From Vitreoscilla stercoraria DSM 513 (GTDB lineage: Bacteria > Pseudomonadota > Gammaproteobacteria > Burkholderiales > Neisseriaceae): a stretch of 64,000 bases of DNA. Positions 52,969-61,927 of the stretch are shown in pieces. The position numbers and the translations under genes were made by a program. Where the stretch lies: NCBI RefSeq assembly GCF_000382305.1, contig NZ_KB908025.1:62001-126000 (forward strand). The letters are read 5' to 3'. Under the pieces are notes generated by a model. That model was not told the origin of the DNA and searched no databases. It saw nothing but the letters and a program-made list of their open reading frames with translations. Numbering within the stretch: position 1 is the first letter of the stretch; every line of letters starts with the position of its first letter.

Positions 52969-54441
52969 TTATGGTTGTGTATTTTGTATCGTTGGAACTT
53001 GGCCATCGCTATACGCTTTCAGGCCGCCTCCTAAAGTGCGATACAAGTCCACATGGCTGTTGAGCCATTGTTGTTGCACAGCCAATAAGCTCATTTGTGC
53101 TGCATAGCTTTGGCGTTGCGAATCCAATAACGCCAAAGAATCGGTAATGCCTTGGTTGTAACGCATTTGCATCAAGCGGTTGCGATCGACTTCCGCCGTA
53201 GTGCTTTTGCTTTGAGAGGCATATTGCGCTTTCAAAGTCGTATTGGCTGCCAAAACATCCGATACATCTTGAAATGCATCTTGTACGGCTTTTTCATAAT
53301 TCACAATGCTGATTTCTTTGCGCACTTTCACCAAATCCAAACCCGCTTTGGTTGCACCCCAATTGAAAATTGGCCAATTGATTTGCGGCATAAATGACCA
53401 AGTTCGGTTAGGACCTGTGAACAAACCATCCAAAGACGTACTGCCTGAGCCAATATTGCCTGTCAGACTGATGGATGGGAAAAATGCCGCCCGCGCTGCT
53501 CCGATATCGGCATTGGCAGATTTCAATTGGTATTCTGCTTGGCGAATATCAGGGCGGTAAAGCAACATTTCCGAAGGCAAACCCGCAGGCAAGCTGTCGT
53601 AAGCAAATTGTTGCGTCAAGCTGCTGGCTGTTGCCAACTGACTAGGGTAATTGCCGCCGACCAAAGTCACCAAAGCATTGCGCGCTTGTTCTCGTGCGCG
53701 CAGTTGTGCTTGGTAATCGGCTTTGGCCGATTCAACCAAAGTTTCGGCTTGGCGCAAGTCAATTTTAGACGACACGCCATGTTGATAACGCAAAGATGCC
53801 AAACGCAAACTTTTCTCGCGGCTTTCCATCACGCCTTGCGATACTTTCATGGCTTCATTGGCAAAGCGTTCAGCATAATAGGCTTTGGCGACGGTGGCTA
53901 CCAAGCTGATTTGTGCCGCATCACGCGCTTCACGACTAGAGAAATATTGATTCAAAGCCGAATCGCTCAAGCTTTTGATTTTTCCCCATAAGTCTAATTC
54001 AAATGAAGCAACGCCTAAGCCGACACTGTATTGTTGGCTGATGGCATCGCTGTTTTGACCGCGCAAATCGGCAGCAGAACGTGAACGGCTTTTACTGCCA
54101 TTGACATTCAAACCAGGAAAACGCTCTGCATTTTGGATGCGAAATTGTTTTTCAACCGATTCGACGTTCAAAGCTGCCAAACGCAAATCTTTGTTGTTTT
54201 CCAAAGCCAAGCCAATCAATTGCTTGAGCTGAGGGTCGGTAAAATACGCTTGCCAACCCAAATCATAAGCACGAATTTGGGCATGGTTGGTATTGTTGTA
54301 ACGGAACTGTGCGTCTTCTGAGAAAACTTCAGGCTGTTGGTATTTTGGTGCCATGCTACAAGCTGACAATACCATCGCAGCAGCGATGGTGATTGTCAAA
54401 CCAGACAATTTGGCACCAATGGTTTTGCGACCATTAGTCAT
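52969..54441 (-). CDS. mtrE: Outer-membrane efflux channel, OprM/MtrE family
   Basis: A 490-residue TolC-like outer-membrane channel lipoprotein of the NodT/OprM/MtrE family. The leader ends VLSACSMAP with lipidated Cys28. Two repeats of coiled-coil hairpins and barrel segments follow, including LALENNKDLRLAALNVE, the YRPDIRQAEYQLKSANADIGAARAAFFPSISL motif typical of the family, and a second-half FQDVSDVLAA. It completes a tripartite pump with MtrC and MtrD. Its start overlaps the mtrD end by 8 bases. Ends before the bidirectional terminator at 52926. Confidence 0.93.
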   Translation of the reverse strand: MTNGRKTIGAKLSGLTITIAAAMVLSACSMAPKYQQPEVFSEDAQFRYNNTNHAQIRAYDLGWQAYFTDPQLKQLIGLALENNKDLRLAALNVESVEKQFRIQNAERFPGLNVNGSKSRSRSAADLRGQNSDAISQQYSVGLGVASFELDLWGKIKSLSDSALNQYFSSREARDAAQISLVATVAKAYYAERFANEAMKVSQGVMESREKSLRLASLRYQHGVSSKIDLRQAETLVESAKADYQAQLRAREQARNALVTLVGGNYPSQLATASSLTQQFAYDSLPAGLPSEMLLYRPDIRQAEYQLKSANADIGAARAAFFPSISLTGNIGSGSTSLDGLFTGPNRTWSFMPQINWPIFNWGATKAGLDLVKVRKEISIVNYEKAVQDAFQDVSDVLAANTTLKAQYASQSKSTTAEVDRNRLMQMRYNQGITDSLALLDSQRQSYAAQMSLLAVQQQWLNSHVDLYRTLGGGLKAYSDGQVPTIQNTQP

Positions 54442-57400
54442 GTTTGTCCTCGTTTTCTTTTGCTTTGTTTTTACGGTATTCTGCCCACAACTCGGTTTTG
54501 ATTTCTTGTTTCAAGGCATTGCGATCTTCTTCACTCAAAGAGGCTTCCACTTTGTTGACATAATGGTCACACATCTCTTGATCGACACCAGCTGCATTGG
54601 CATGTGCCATGTCGCGTTCTTGTTGGCGGCTAGATTGCTTGAACAAACTGCGCACTACCAAATAAAACACAGGTACAAATAAAACTGACAAAACTGTACC
54701 AATGGTCATGCCCCAGAATACGCCTGTACCGATGGCACGTTGGCTCGCTGAGCTGGCACCTGAAGCAAAGAACAAAGGTACCACACCCAAGATAAAGGCA
54801 AACGATGTCATCAAGATAGGGCGGAAACGCAAATGGGCGGCTGCCAATGCAGCTTGGGCAGCACTCTTACCTTGAGCTTGTAAGTCTTTGGCAAACTCAA
54901 TAATCAAAATGGCATTTTTAGCAGACAGACCAATGACGGTAATCAAAGCGACCTGAAAATACACGTCGTTGTTGAAAGAGTAAATCGAGCCTGCCGAAGT
55001 CATACCACGACCCCAAACACCCAAAACAGTACCCAATAAACCCAAAGGCACGACCAAAATGACAGCCAATGGAATGCTCCAACTTTCGTATAAAGCCGCC
55101 AAACACAAGAAAATGGCCAAGATAGAGAAAGCATACAAATACACGGCTTGATTACCTGCTGCTTTTTCTTCTTTAGAAGCACCCGTCCATTCATAACCGA
55201 AACCAGTACCCAAGTCTGAAGCCAAACGTTCCATTTCTGCCATGGCTTCACCAGTACTGTAACCGACTGCAGGTTCACCTGTGATTTTCATCGCAGGATA
55301 ACCATTGTATTGCACCACTTGCATTGCACCTGAAATCCAGTTGGCAGTCGCAAAAGTAGACAAAGGTACGGCAACACCTTGGTTGTTGATGACACTGATG
55401 GCCAAAATATCTTCAGGCTGCATACGCGAATCAGGTTTGGCTTGTACGACCACACGCTGCATACGACCTTGGTTAGGGAAGTCATTGGCATACGTTGAGC
55501 CGATTGCTGTTGAAAGAGCAGCATTGATGTTGGCAAAAGGCACACCTTGAGCATTGGCAGCATCACGGTCGATGTCGATACGCAATTGAGGGGCATCTTC
55601 TAAGCCTTCAGCACGAAGCGACTGAGGATTGAAAACAGGGCTTTGACGTGCTGCCATCAACAATTTGTTGCGAGCTTCTACCAATGCCAAATGACCATGA
55701 CTACCACGGTCTTGTAAACGGAAGCTAAAACCGTTACCTGTGCCTAAAGCTGGAATGGCAGGCAAGGTTAAGGCAATCACCACACCGTCTTTGACTTGTT
55801 GCATCATAGTGCCAGTGATTTTGCCTGCAATCGAATTGGCATCTTGGCCTGGCGCTGAACGCTCGGACCAGTCCGTTAAAGTCAAGAAACTCATACCCAT
55901 ATTCTGACCTTGACCTGCAAAGCTAAAGCCTGCCACTGTCACGGTTTCAGCAACTTCGGGTAAATTCATGACGAAGTTTTCGTAAGTCTTGACTGTTTCC
56001 ATGGTTCGATCAGTCGTAGCACCTGGTGGCAATTGGATGATACTCAAAGCCACGCCTTGGTCTTCTGTGGGTAAGAAACCAGTCGGAATGCGTGCTAATA
56101 CGAACAAAGATACGCCAATTAAAGCGGCATAAATCACCAACATGCGGCCTGAACGGCGCAATAACTTACCGACAAAACCTTCATAACGCTTGGCATTGAT
56201 GTCAAATTTTTGGTTAAACCAATTGAAAAATTTGCCAAAAAAGCCTTTTTTAACATGGTGGTCTGGGTCAACTGGTTTTAATAAAGTAGCGCACAAAGCA
56301 GGTGTCAAAGACAAAGCTAAGAATGCTGAGAAAACAATTGAAACTGCCATCACCAATGAAAATTGACGGTAAATATTACCTGTAATACCTGTGAAAAATG
56401 CCATCGGAATGAATACCGATACCAAAACCACGGTAATACCTACCACTGCGCCTTGGATTTGACCCATGGCTTTTTTGGTGGCATCTAATGGTGATAAATG
56501 CTCTTCTGCCATGATGCGCTCGACGTTTTCGACCACAACAATGGCATCATCGACCACAATACCAATGACTAAAACCATTGCAAACATGCTTAAAACGTTG
56601 ATAGACATGCCAGCATATTGCATGATGGCAAAAGCACCCAGCAAGGCAATCGGCACAACAAGAGTCGGAATCAAGGTATAGCGGATATTTTGTAAGAAAA
56701 TGAACATCACGATGAATACCAAAATCATGGCTTCAATCAAGGTATGTATCACTTTTTCAATCGAGATACCGACGAATAAAGAGCTGTCGTAAGGCACTTT
56801 CCATTGCACACCTTCTGGGAAGAATGGCGCCAGTTCATCCATTTTGGCACGGATGGCATCAGATGTGGCCACAGCATTGCCTGAAGGGGATAATTGAATA
56901 CCAATACCTGCCGCAGGTTTGCCATTCAATCGTGCTTCAGTACTGTAGTCTTGTTGACCCAACTCGACTTTCGCGACATCTTTCAAGCGTACAGTAGAAC
57001 CATTGCTGTTGGCGCGCAAAACAATGTTTTCAAATGCTTCTACTGTGCTCAATTGACCTGGAACAGTAATGGTGGCACTGATGGTTTGGTTGTTACCTGA
57101 TGGTTTATCGCCCAAAGTGCCTGGTGCTACTTGGGCATTTTGAGAGCGAATCGCAGCATTGACTTCGTTAATCGACAGATTTAAGCCTTGAAGTTTGGCT
57201 GGATCAATCCAAACACGCATTGCCCGCTCTGAACCAAACACTTGTACGTTGCCGACACCTTCAATCCGTTGCAATTCAGGTTGTACGTTACGTGCAATAT
57301 AGTCTAGCGTGTCGCTCACGGGGGTTTTGCCGCTTTCGTCATACAACATTAAGAACATCAAGAAGTTAGATGTTGATTTGCTGACGGTAACACCGACTTG

Positions 57401-57769
57401 TTTGACCGCTTCGGGTAGACGTGATTCTGCTTGTGCCAAACGGTTTTGAACGTTGACTTGGGCAATGTCTTCATCGATGCCAGGTTTAAAAGTGATGGTC
57501 AAAGAACCTGTGCCATTTGATGTGGCTGAGGATTCCATATAGTCCATACCTTCTAGACCATTCATTTGTCTTTCAATGATAGACAATACTGAGTCTTGCA
57601 AAGTTTGTGCATCGGCACCCGCATACGCCACACTCAGTTGAATGGTTGGTGGCGTGACTTGAGGGTATTGTTCCACAGGCAGGCTGCGTATGCCTAATAG
57701 ACCTGCTAGCACAATAAAAATGGAGACCACCCATGCAAAAATGGGACGGTCAATAAAAAACTTAGACAT
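54434..57769 (-). CDS. mtrD: RND multidrug efflux pump, MtrD/AcrB family
   Basis: A 1111-residue hydrophobe/amphiphile efflux-1 RND transporter with 12 transmembrane segments and two large periplasmic loops. It starts MSKFFIDRPIFAWVVSIFIV. GIVVDDAIVVVENVERIMAEE in transmembrane helix 4 contains the proton-relay Asp pair, and SLTPALCATLLKP and the second-half AKNAILIIEFAKDL are clear family marks. Typical length is about 1040-1070; here a charged tail of roughly 65 residues follows the last helix (KQSSRQQERDMAHAN to KNKAKENEDKHD). Proton-driven export of hydrophobic agents and drugs is expected. Middle gene of mtrC-mtrD-mtrE. Confidence 0.95.
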   Translation of the reverse strand: MSKFFIDRPIFAWVVSIFIVLAGLLGIRSLPVEQYPQVTPPTIQLSVAYAGADAQTLQDSVLSIIERQMNGLEGMDYMESSATSNGTGSLTITFKPGIDEDIAQVNVQNRLAQAESRLPEAVKQVGVTVSKSTSNFLMFLMLYDESGKTPVSDTLDYIARNVQPELQRIEGVGNVQVFGSERAMRVWIDPAKLQGLNLSINEVNAAIRSQNAQVAPGTLGDKPSGNNQTISATITVPGQLSTVEAFENIVLRANSNGSTVRLKDVAKVELGQQDYSTEARLNGKPAAGIGIQLSPSGNAVATSDAIRAKMDELAPFFPEGVQWKVPYDSSLFVGISIEKVIHTLIEAMILVFIVMFIFLQNIRYTLIPTLVVPIALLGAFAIMQYAGMSINVLSMFAMVLVIGIVVDDAIVVVENVERIMAEEHLSPLDATKKAMGQIQGAVVGITVVLVSVFIPMAFFTGITGNIYRQFSLVMAVSIVFSAFLALSLTPALCATLLKPVDPDHHVKKGFFGKFFNWFNQKFDINAKRYEGFVGKLLRRSGRMLVIYAALIGVSLFVLARIPTGFLPTEDQGVALSIIQLPPGATTDRTMETVKTYENFVMNLPEVAETVTVAGFSFAGQGQNMGMSFLTLTDWSERSAPGQDANSIAGKITGTMMQQVKDGVVIALTLPAIPALGTGNGFSFRLQDRGSHGHLALVEARNKLLMAARQSPVFNPQSLRAEGLEDAPQLRIDIDRDAANAQGVPFANINAALSTAIGSTYANDFPNQGRMQRVVVQAKPDSRMQPEDILAISVINNQGVAVPLSTFATANWISGAMQVVQYNGYPAMKITGEPAVGYSTGEAMAEMERLASDLGTGFGYEWTGASKEEKAAGNQAVYLYAFSILAIFLCLAALYESWSIPLAVILVVPLGLLGTVLGVWGRGMTSAGSIYSFNNDVYFQVALITVIGLSAKNAILIIEFAKDLQAQGKSAAQAALAAAHLRFRPILMTSFAFILGVVPLFFASGASSASQRAIGTGVFWGMTIGTVLSVLFVPVFYLVVRSLFKQSSRQQERDMAHANAAGVDQEMCDHYVNKVEASLSEEDRNALKQEIKTELWAEYRKNKAKENEDKHD

Positions 57770-57781
57770 GTTGACCGTCCT

Positions 57782-59065
57782 TTATGATGCAGCCGCTTGG
57801 CTGGCCGCCACAGGTGCTGAGCTTTGTGCAGGAGCAGAAGCTGGGGCAGCTTGTGGTGTGGTGGTTGCGGTAGCTGCTTTGCTTGGATCTTTCCATGGTT
57901 GGGTTTGAACTTTTTTGGCTTGTGTCATACCGACTACAGCCATGCCATCGACAATGATTTTATCGCCTGGTTTCAAGCCATCGGTCACTACCCAATAACT
58001 GCCTTGTGAGCGAGAAATTTTGACAGGGCGTGGGGCAAATGAACCATCGGCATTGGCAATCAAAACAATATCCGCTTGGCTACCACGGGTTACAGCTTGT
58101 TGTGGTACTAAAGTGGCGTTGGCAATTTCTGCTTGCGGTACTTTCACACGCACATACATACCCGGCAATAATAAATTGTCAGGGTTTGGCACCTCAGCAC
58201 GCAAAGACATTTGACCTGTATCTTGGTCTACCGTCACATCGGTAAACAGCAAGCGGCCTTTAAGCGGATATTCGCTGCCATCTTCTAATAAAATTGTGAC
58301 TTCAGGATTGCCATCAATCATAGAAATTTCACCATTGGCCATGGCTTGGCGCAATTTGATGATGTCACCAGTGGCTTGGGTTAAATTGACATACAAAGCA
58401 GATGTTTGTTGGATGGTTGCCAAAATAGTGGCATCACCTTGACCGACTAAAGCCCCTTCGGTTACAGAAGCTTTACTGATATGACCTGAAATAGGCGCGG
58501 TCACATAAGCATAATTTACATTGATTTGAGCAGTTTTAATCGCTGCTTTGGCTGCTTGTACTTGAGCACGTCCCAAACGCTGTTGGGCGATAGCGGCATC
58601 GTATTCTTGTTTGCTGATAGCACCTTCGGCTACCAATGGTGCATAACGTGCCACATCGGCATTGGCCTTAGCTAAGTTTGCTTCTGCAGTGGCCAATTGT
58701 GCTTTGGCTGTGTCCAATTGTGCCAAATATGGGGCATTGTCAATTTGGAACAAAGGCTGACCTGCTTTGACATAACTGCCTTCAGTAAACAGGCGTTTTA
58801 AAACGATGCCTGCAACGCGTGCACGAACTTGTGCAGTGCGACTGGCTTCCAAGCGACCTGGCAATTCATTGGTAATGGCTACTGTACCTGGTTCAACTGT
58901 GAACACAGAGACTGTCGGCGGCGGTGGCGTTTGGCCAGCAGCGCCACCTGGACCTTGTTTTTCACCACCGCAAGCGGCCAATGCTGTGGTCACAATCAAA
59001 GCAAGAATGCAGGCTTTAAACCGTTTTGGTTTGGAAGCATGTGTCAGTGGTTTTACGAACGACAT
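57782..59065 (-). CDS. mtrC: RND efflux periplasmic adaptor, MtrC/AcrA family
   Basis: A 427-residue membrane-fusion protein with a lipoprotein leader (lipobox LAAC, Cys32). The mature part shows the beta-barrel/lipoyl/hairpin order: VRARVAGIVLKRLFTEGSYVKAGQPLFQID, long helical hairpin rich in Ala (LDTAKAQLATAEANLAKANADVARY), second lipoyl half YAYVTAPISGHISKASVTEGALV, and the membrane-proximal end with an Ala/Pro/Gln-rich tail. The start at 59065 is preceded by AGGGAAC; the frame extends further up without support. First gene of the efflux operon, with its operator and promoter in the divergent gap to mtrR. Confidence 0.94.
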   Translation of the reverse strand: MSFVKPLTHASKPKRFKACILALIVTTALAACGGEKQGPGGAAGQTPPPPTVSVFTVEPGTVAITNELPGRLEASRTAQVRARVAGIVLKRLFTEGSYVKAGQPLFQIDNAPYLAQLDTAKAQLATAEANLAKANADVARYAPLVAEGAISKQEYDAAIAQQRLGRAQVQAAKAAIKTAQINVNYAYVTAPISGHISKASVTEGALVGQGDATILATIQQTSALYVNLTQATGDIIKLRQAMANGEISMIDGNPEVTILLEDGSEYPLKGRLLFTDVTVDQDTGQMSLRAEVPNPDNLLLPGMYVRVKVPQAEIANATLVPQQAVTRGSQADIVLIANADGSFAPRPVKISRSQGSYWVVTDGLKPGDKIIVDGMAVVGMTQAKKVQTQPWKDPSKAATATTTPQAAPASAPAQSSAPVAASQAAAS

Positions 59066-59167
59066 GTGATGTTCCCTTTGATGGAAAAGAAATCTTGTTG
59101 GAAATGGATAATTCAATCAGCTTTTTGAACTAAGACAAAGCAAATGTTAATATCATGGCAATTTGCG

Positions 59168-59198
59168 ATTATACATACATTGATGTATGTTCAGTCAA
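59168..59198 (-). promoter_or_regulatory. mtrC promoter with embedded TetR-type operator
   Basis: On the minus strand TTGACT (59198-59193) and TATAAT (59173-59168) are 19 bases apart. The spacer holds the 18-base palindrome ACATACAT-TG-ATGTATGT (59173-59190), very close to the AcrR operator of enterobacteria. Binding of MtrR here would block the operon. Confidence 0.7.
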
Positions 59199-59320
59199 TG
59201 GGCATTTTACAGAGCTTGACTTTTGGTGTGTCAGCCTTGCAAGTATAGATTTTGGTGAGGCTGTGGTATAAAAGTTCCAAATGATTAAATTGTTAATTAT
59301 TTGAGAAGAATGAGAAAAAA

Positions 59321-59962
59321 ATGAGAAGAAGCAAACAAGCAGCGGCAGAAACCAAATTGCAATTGATTGAAGCGGCCTGTAAGGTGTTTTATCGAGAGGG
59401 CGTGGCGAAGGCAACTTTGGAACAAATTGCCCGTGAAGCAGGGGTGACACGTGGTGCGTTGTATTGGCATTTTAACAACAAAGCCGATATTCTTGATGCG
59501 GTATTCCAAACCGTCATGCCACAGTTGCATGAATTGGATGATTGTTTGAGCCAAATGCAAGGGGATGAGTATTGGCATGCATTGGAGGCTTATTATGTGG
59601 GATTTTTTGAGCGCTTAGAACAAAATTTATTATTGCGTCAGTTTTGTACAGTGGTGCATTTAAAATGCGAAATGACTGAAAACAATGCTCAAGTTGTGTC
59701 TTTGCTCGCCCGTTATCGATATTCTTGGGAAGATCGCATTGAAGTCATCATGCAACAAGCCGTGGTGGTTGGTGCTTTACCTAAGAATACCGATGTGCCT
59801 AAGACGGTTGCGGTGTTCAAAAGTTATTTGGTCGGTGCCATGGTCAATTATTTAAGCGATATTGAGCAAGGACGCGTATCTTTGTCTGTGTCTATCCCCA
59901 GTTTACAATTACAATATATCTTTCGCATATTAAAACAAATGCCTTTGTTACAAGCGTCCTGA
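59321..59962 (+). CDS. mtrR: TetR-family repressor of the efflux operon
   Basis: A 213-residue TetR/AcrR/MtrR-type repressor. The N-terminal helix-turn-helix is TLEQIAREAGVTRGALYWHFNNKADIL in AcrR-like form, preceded by LIEAACKVFYREG. The ligand-binding domain follows with normal length. It is divergent from mtrCDE across 255 bases holding the palindromic operator at 59173-59190. Repression of mtrCDE, relieved by pump substrates, is the expected function by homology. RBS GAGAAAAAA is weak. The variant word AAGCGGCCTGTAA falls at 59370-59382, and a repeat word covers its TGA stop. Confidence 0.9.
   Translation: MRRSKQAAAETKLQLIEAACKVFYREGVAKATLEQIAREAGVTRGALYWHFNNKADILDAVFQTVMPQLHELDDCLSQMQGDEYWHALEAYYVGFFERLEQNLLLRQFCTVVHLKCEMTENNAQVVSLLARYRYSWEDRIEVIMQQAVVVGALPKNTDVPKTVAVFKSYLVGAMVNYLSDIEQGRVSLSVSIPSLQLQYIFRILKQMPLLQAS
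59370..59382 (+). repeat. Repeat word variant AAGCGGCCTGTAA in mtrR
   Basis: One-base variant of the main word, encoding EAACKV in frame; identical to the copies at 13410 and 60655. Confidence 0.5.
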
Positions 59963-59963
59963 A
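59952..59963 (+). repeat. Uptake-sequence-like word over the mtrR stop
   Basis: AAGCGTCCTGAA contains the TGA stop codon of mtrR (59960-59962), encoding the last residues QAS. Confidence 0.55.
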
Positions 59964-60078
59964 AGCATTTATGTTTAAATGTTGAATCAAAATGGCTGCT
60001 TGTGAACATAAACATCCGCATTTTTAGAGATGTTTTTCAAATATGTATGTTAAATCAATGATAAAAAGGCAAGATTGA

Positions 60079-60990
60079 ATGAATCCTGCATTACAAACCA
60101 TACAAAAACAATTGAACAGTCTGATTTTGGGTAAAAATTCGACTTTGGATTTGGTCTTAACATGTGTGTTGGCACGTGGTCATTTGTTGTTAGAAGATGT
60201 ACCCGGTGTGGGTAAAACCACATTGGCGACGGGTTTGGCGAATGTGTTGGGATTGAGTTATCAGCGTGTGCAGTTTACCAATGACATGTTGCCATCGGAT
60301 TTATTGGGTGTGAATGTGTTTCAGCCGCAAGAATCTCAATTCAAATTCCATCAAGGTCCTGTGTTCAACCAATTTTTATTGGCAGATGAAATCAATCGGG
60401 CGTCTCCCAAAGTGCAATCGGCTTTGTTAGAGGCGATGGAAGAGGGGCAAGTGTCGGTAGATGGCACCACATATATGTTGCCCAAGCCTTTTATGGTCAT
60501 CGCCACGCAAAATCCAACCGAACAATTGGGAACGTTTCCCTTGCCTGAAAGCCAATTAGACCGATTTATGATGCGTGTGTCTTTGGGCTATCCTGCTGAG
60601 CAAGCCGAAAAATACTTGTATTTGCATGGCGACCGCCGCCAATTGCTACCTAAGTTACAGGCCGCTTTGAATGGCGAGCAGTTGCAAGCTTTGCAGCAGC
60701 AAGTTCAACAAGTACAAGTGAGTGAAGCTTTGGCCGATTATGCATATCGCTTGGTTCAAGAAACCCGCAAATTGGGGCTTTTTGTATTGGGCTTGAGTCC
60801 ACGGTCAGGTTTGGCGGTGATTGCAGCGGCCAAGGCATGGGCGTTTTTGCAATCGCGTCAATTTGTGATTCCAGAAGATGTGCAGGCTGTTTTTCCATCG
60901 GTAGCCAATCACCGTTTGCGCTCATTGCAAAGCAATGTGACCGTTGATCAATTGTTACAGAAAATCATACAACATGTGGTCGTGGCCTAG
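60079..60990 (+). CDS. MoxR-type AAA+ ATPase
   Basis: A 303-residue MoxR-family AAA+ ATPase. Walker A is EDVPGVGKTTLA (GVGKTT at 43-48), Walker B is LLADEINRASPKVQSALLEAMEE, sensor region VIATQNPTEQLGTFPLPESQLDRF, and the arginine/lid part LSPRSGLAVIAAAKAWA. MoxR ATPases are thought to act as chaperone-like remodelling factors for partner VWA or DUF58 proteins. Start ATG follows AAAAGGCA. It is co-directional and overlapping with the DUF58 gene (17 bases), and then the transglutaminase gene, a widespread arrangement. Confidence 0.92.
   Translation: MNPALQTIQKQLNSLILGKNSTLDLVLTCVLARGHLLLEDVPGVGKTTLATGLANVLGLSYQRVQFTNDMLPSDLLGVNVFQPQESQFKFHQGPVFNQFLLADEINRASPKVQSALLEAMEEGQVSVDGTTYMLPKPFMVIATQNPTEQLGTFPLPESQLDRFMMRVSLGYPAEQAEKYLYLHGDRRQLLPKLQAALNGEQLQALQQQVQQVQVSEALADYAYRLVQETRKLGLFVLGLSPRSGLAVIAAAKAWAFLQSRQFVIPEDVQAVFPSVANHRLRSLQSNVTVDQLLQKIIQHVVVA
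60655..60667 (-). repeat. Repeat word variant in moxR gene
   Basis: TTACAGGCCGCTT, the complement of AAGCGGCCTGTAA; third exact copy of this one-base variant. Confidence 0.5.
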
Positions 60991-61927
60991 AATCAAACGG
61001 CAAAAAATCATTTTGGATGTACAAGAACCTGTTTCTTGGCACCATATTTCTGTACGCCCGACACAATTGGGCATCAATTTATGGTTGATTGCCGCCGCTA
61101 CATGGCTAGCTGCGCTCAATTACTCGGTCAATTTGGCGTATGGCTTGTCTTTTTGGATAGTCAGCGCCATGGGCGTGGCTTCTTTATTGAGTATACGCCA
61201 ACTTTTGGGCTTGCGTTTGCGCTTGGATTTGCCTGATGAAGTGTTTGTGGGCGAGTCGGGCGTGGTGAATGTGAATTTGCTTGCCGAGGATTTGCGCAAT
61301 CGACGCTTGATTGTGCGTATGGTTAATGAAGACACTATCAAACAAAGTTTGAGCAAAGAAGATTTGAATGTGTTACACACCCATTCCAATCATTTGCGTC
61401 AAACACATTTGAGTGTCGCGACCACGCATCGTGGTTATCAAAGCATTCCGCATTTGCAATTAATCAGTACGGCGCCATTTGGATTGTTAGAAGTGTCGGT
61501 GGTGTGTGAATGTACTGAAACATTCATTGTGTATCCTGCACCGATGGAACACACTGTTGTTCTTACAGGACGCCCTAGCAGCGAAGAGGCGGGCACTCAA
61601 AGACAACAAGGCGGCGATGAGGTGGCGTATTTGAAGCAATTTGTGGATGGGTATTCCTTACAAACCATTGCGTGGAAGCAATATGCCAAAACGGGTCAAT
61701 TGTTGAGCAAACATTTTGAATATCCCACTGCCAGCTTGCCTGATGTCATTTCTTATAAAGATTATCCCAATGTTCATGCTACCGATCAATTGGCGTCTAT
61801 GTTGTGCTATCGAGTGTTGCAACAACATCAATTGCAAAAACCATTTGTCTTAGAATTGCCTCATTTGACCATCTTGCCACAAGCCAAGCAGCGCAGTTTG
61901 TGTTTGAATGCATTGGCGGTGATGTAA
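60974..61927 (+). CDS. DUF58 domain protein
   Basis: A 317-residue protein with two adjacent transmembrane helices near the N-terminus (about residues 33-70: LGINLWLIAAATWLAAL and LSFWIVSAMGVASLLSI) and a soluble C-terminal domain of the DUF58 family, recognised by GTQRQQGGDEVAYLKQFVDGYSLQTIAWKQYAKTG in two pieces (the family's RxYxxGDxxRxIxWxxxA-like segment in a divergent form). Start at 60974 (MWSWPRI) is within the moxR end, an overlap of 17 bases; the TgpA ATG overlaps its stop by one base. A near word of the repeat occurs at 61563-61575. Likely works with the MoxR ATPase and transglutaminase. Confidence 0.85.
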   Translation: MWSWPRIKRQKIILDVQEPVSWHHISVRPTQLGINLWLIAAATWLAALNYSVNLAYGLSFWIVSAMGVASLLSIRQLLGLRLRLDLPDEVFVGESGVVNVNLLAEDLRNRRLIVRMVNEDTIKQSLSKEDLNVLHTHSNHLRQTHLSVATTHRGYQSIPHLQLISTAPFGLLEVSVVCECTETFIVYPAPMEHTVVLTGRPSSEEAGTQRQQGGDEVAYLKQFVDGYSLQTIAWKQYAKTGQLLSKHFEYPTASLPDVISYKDYPNVHATDQLASMLCYRVLQQHQLQKPFVLELPHLTILPQAKQRSLCLNALAVM

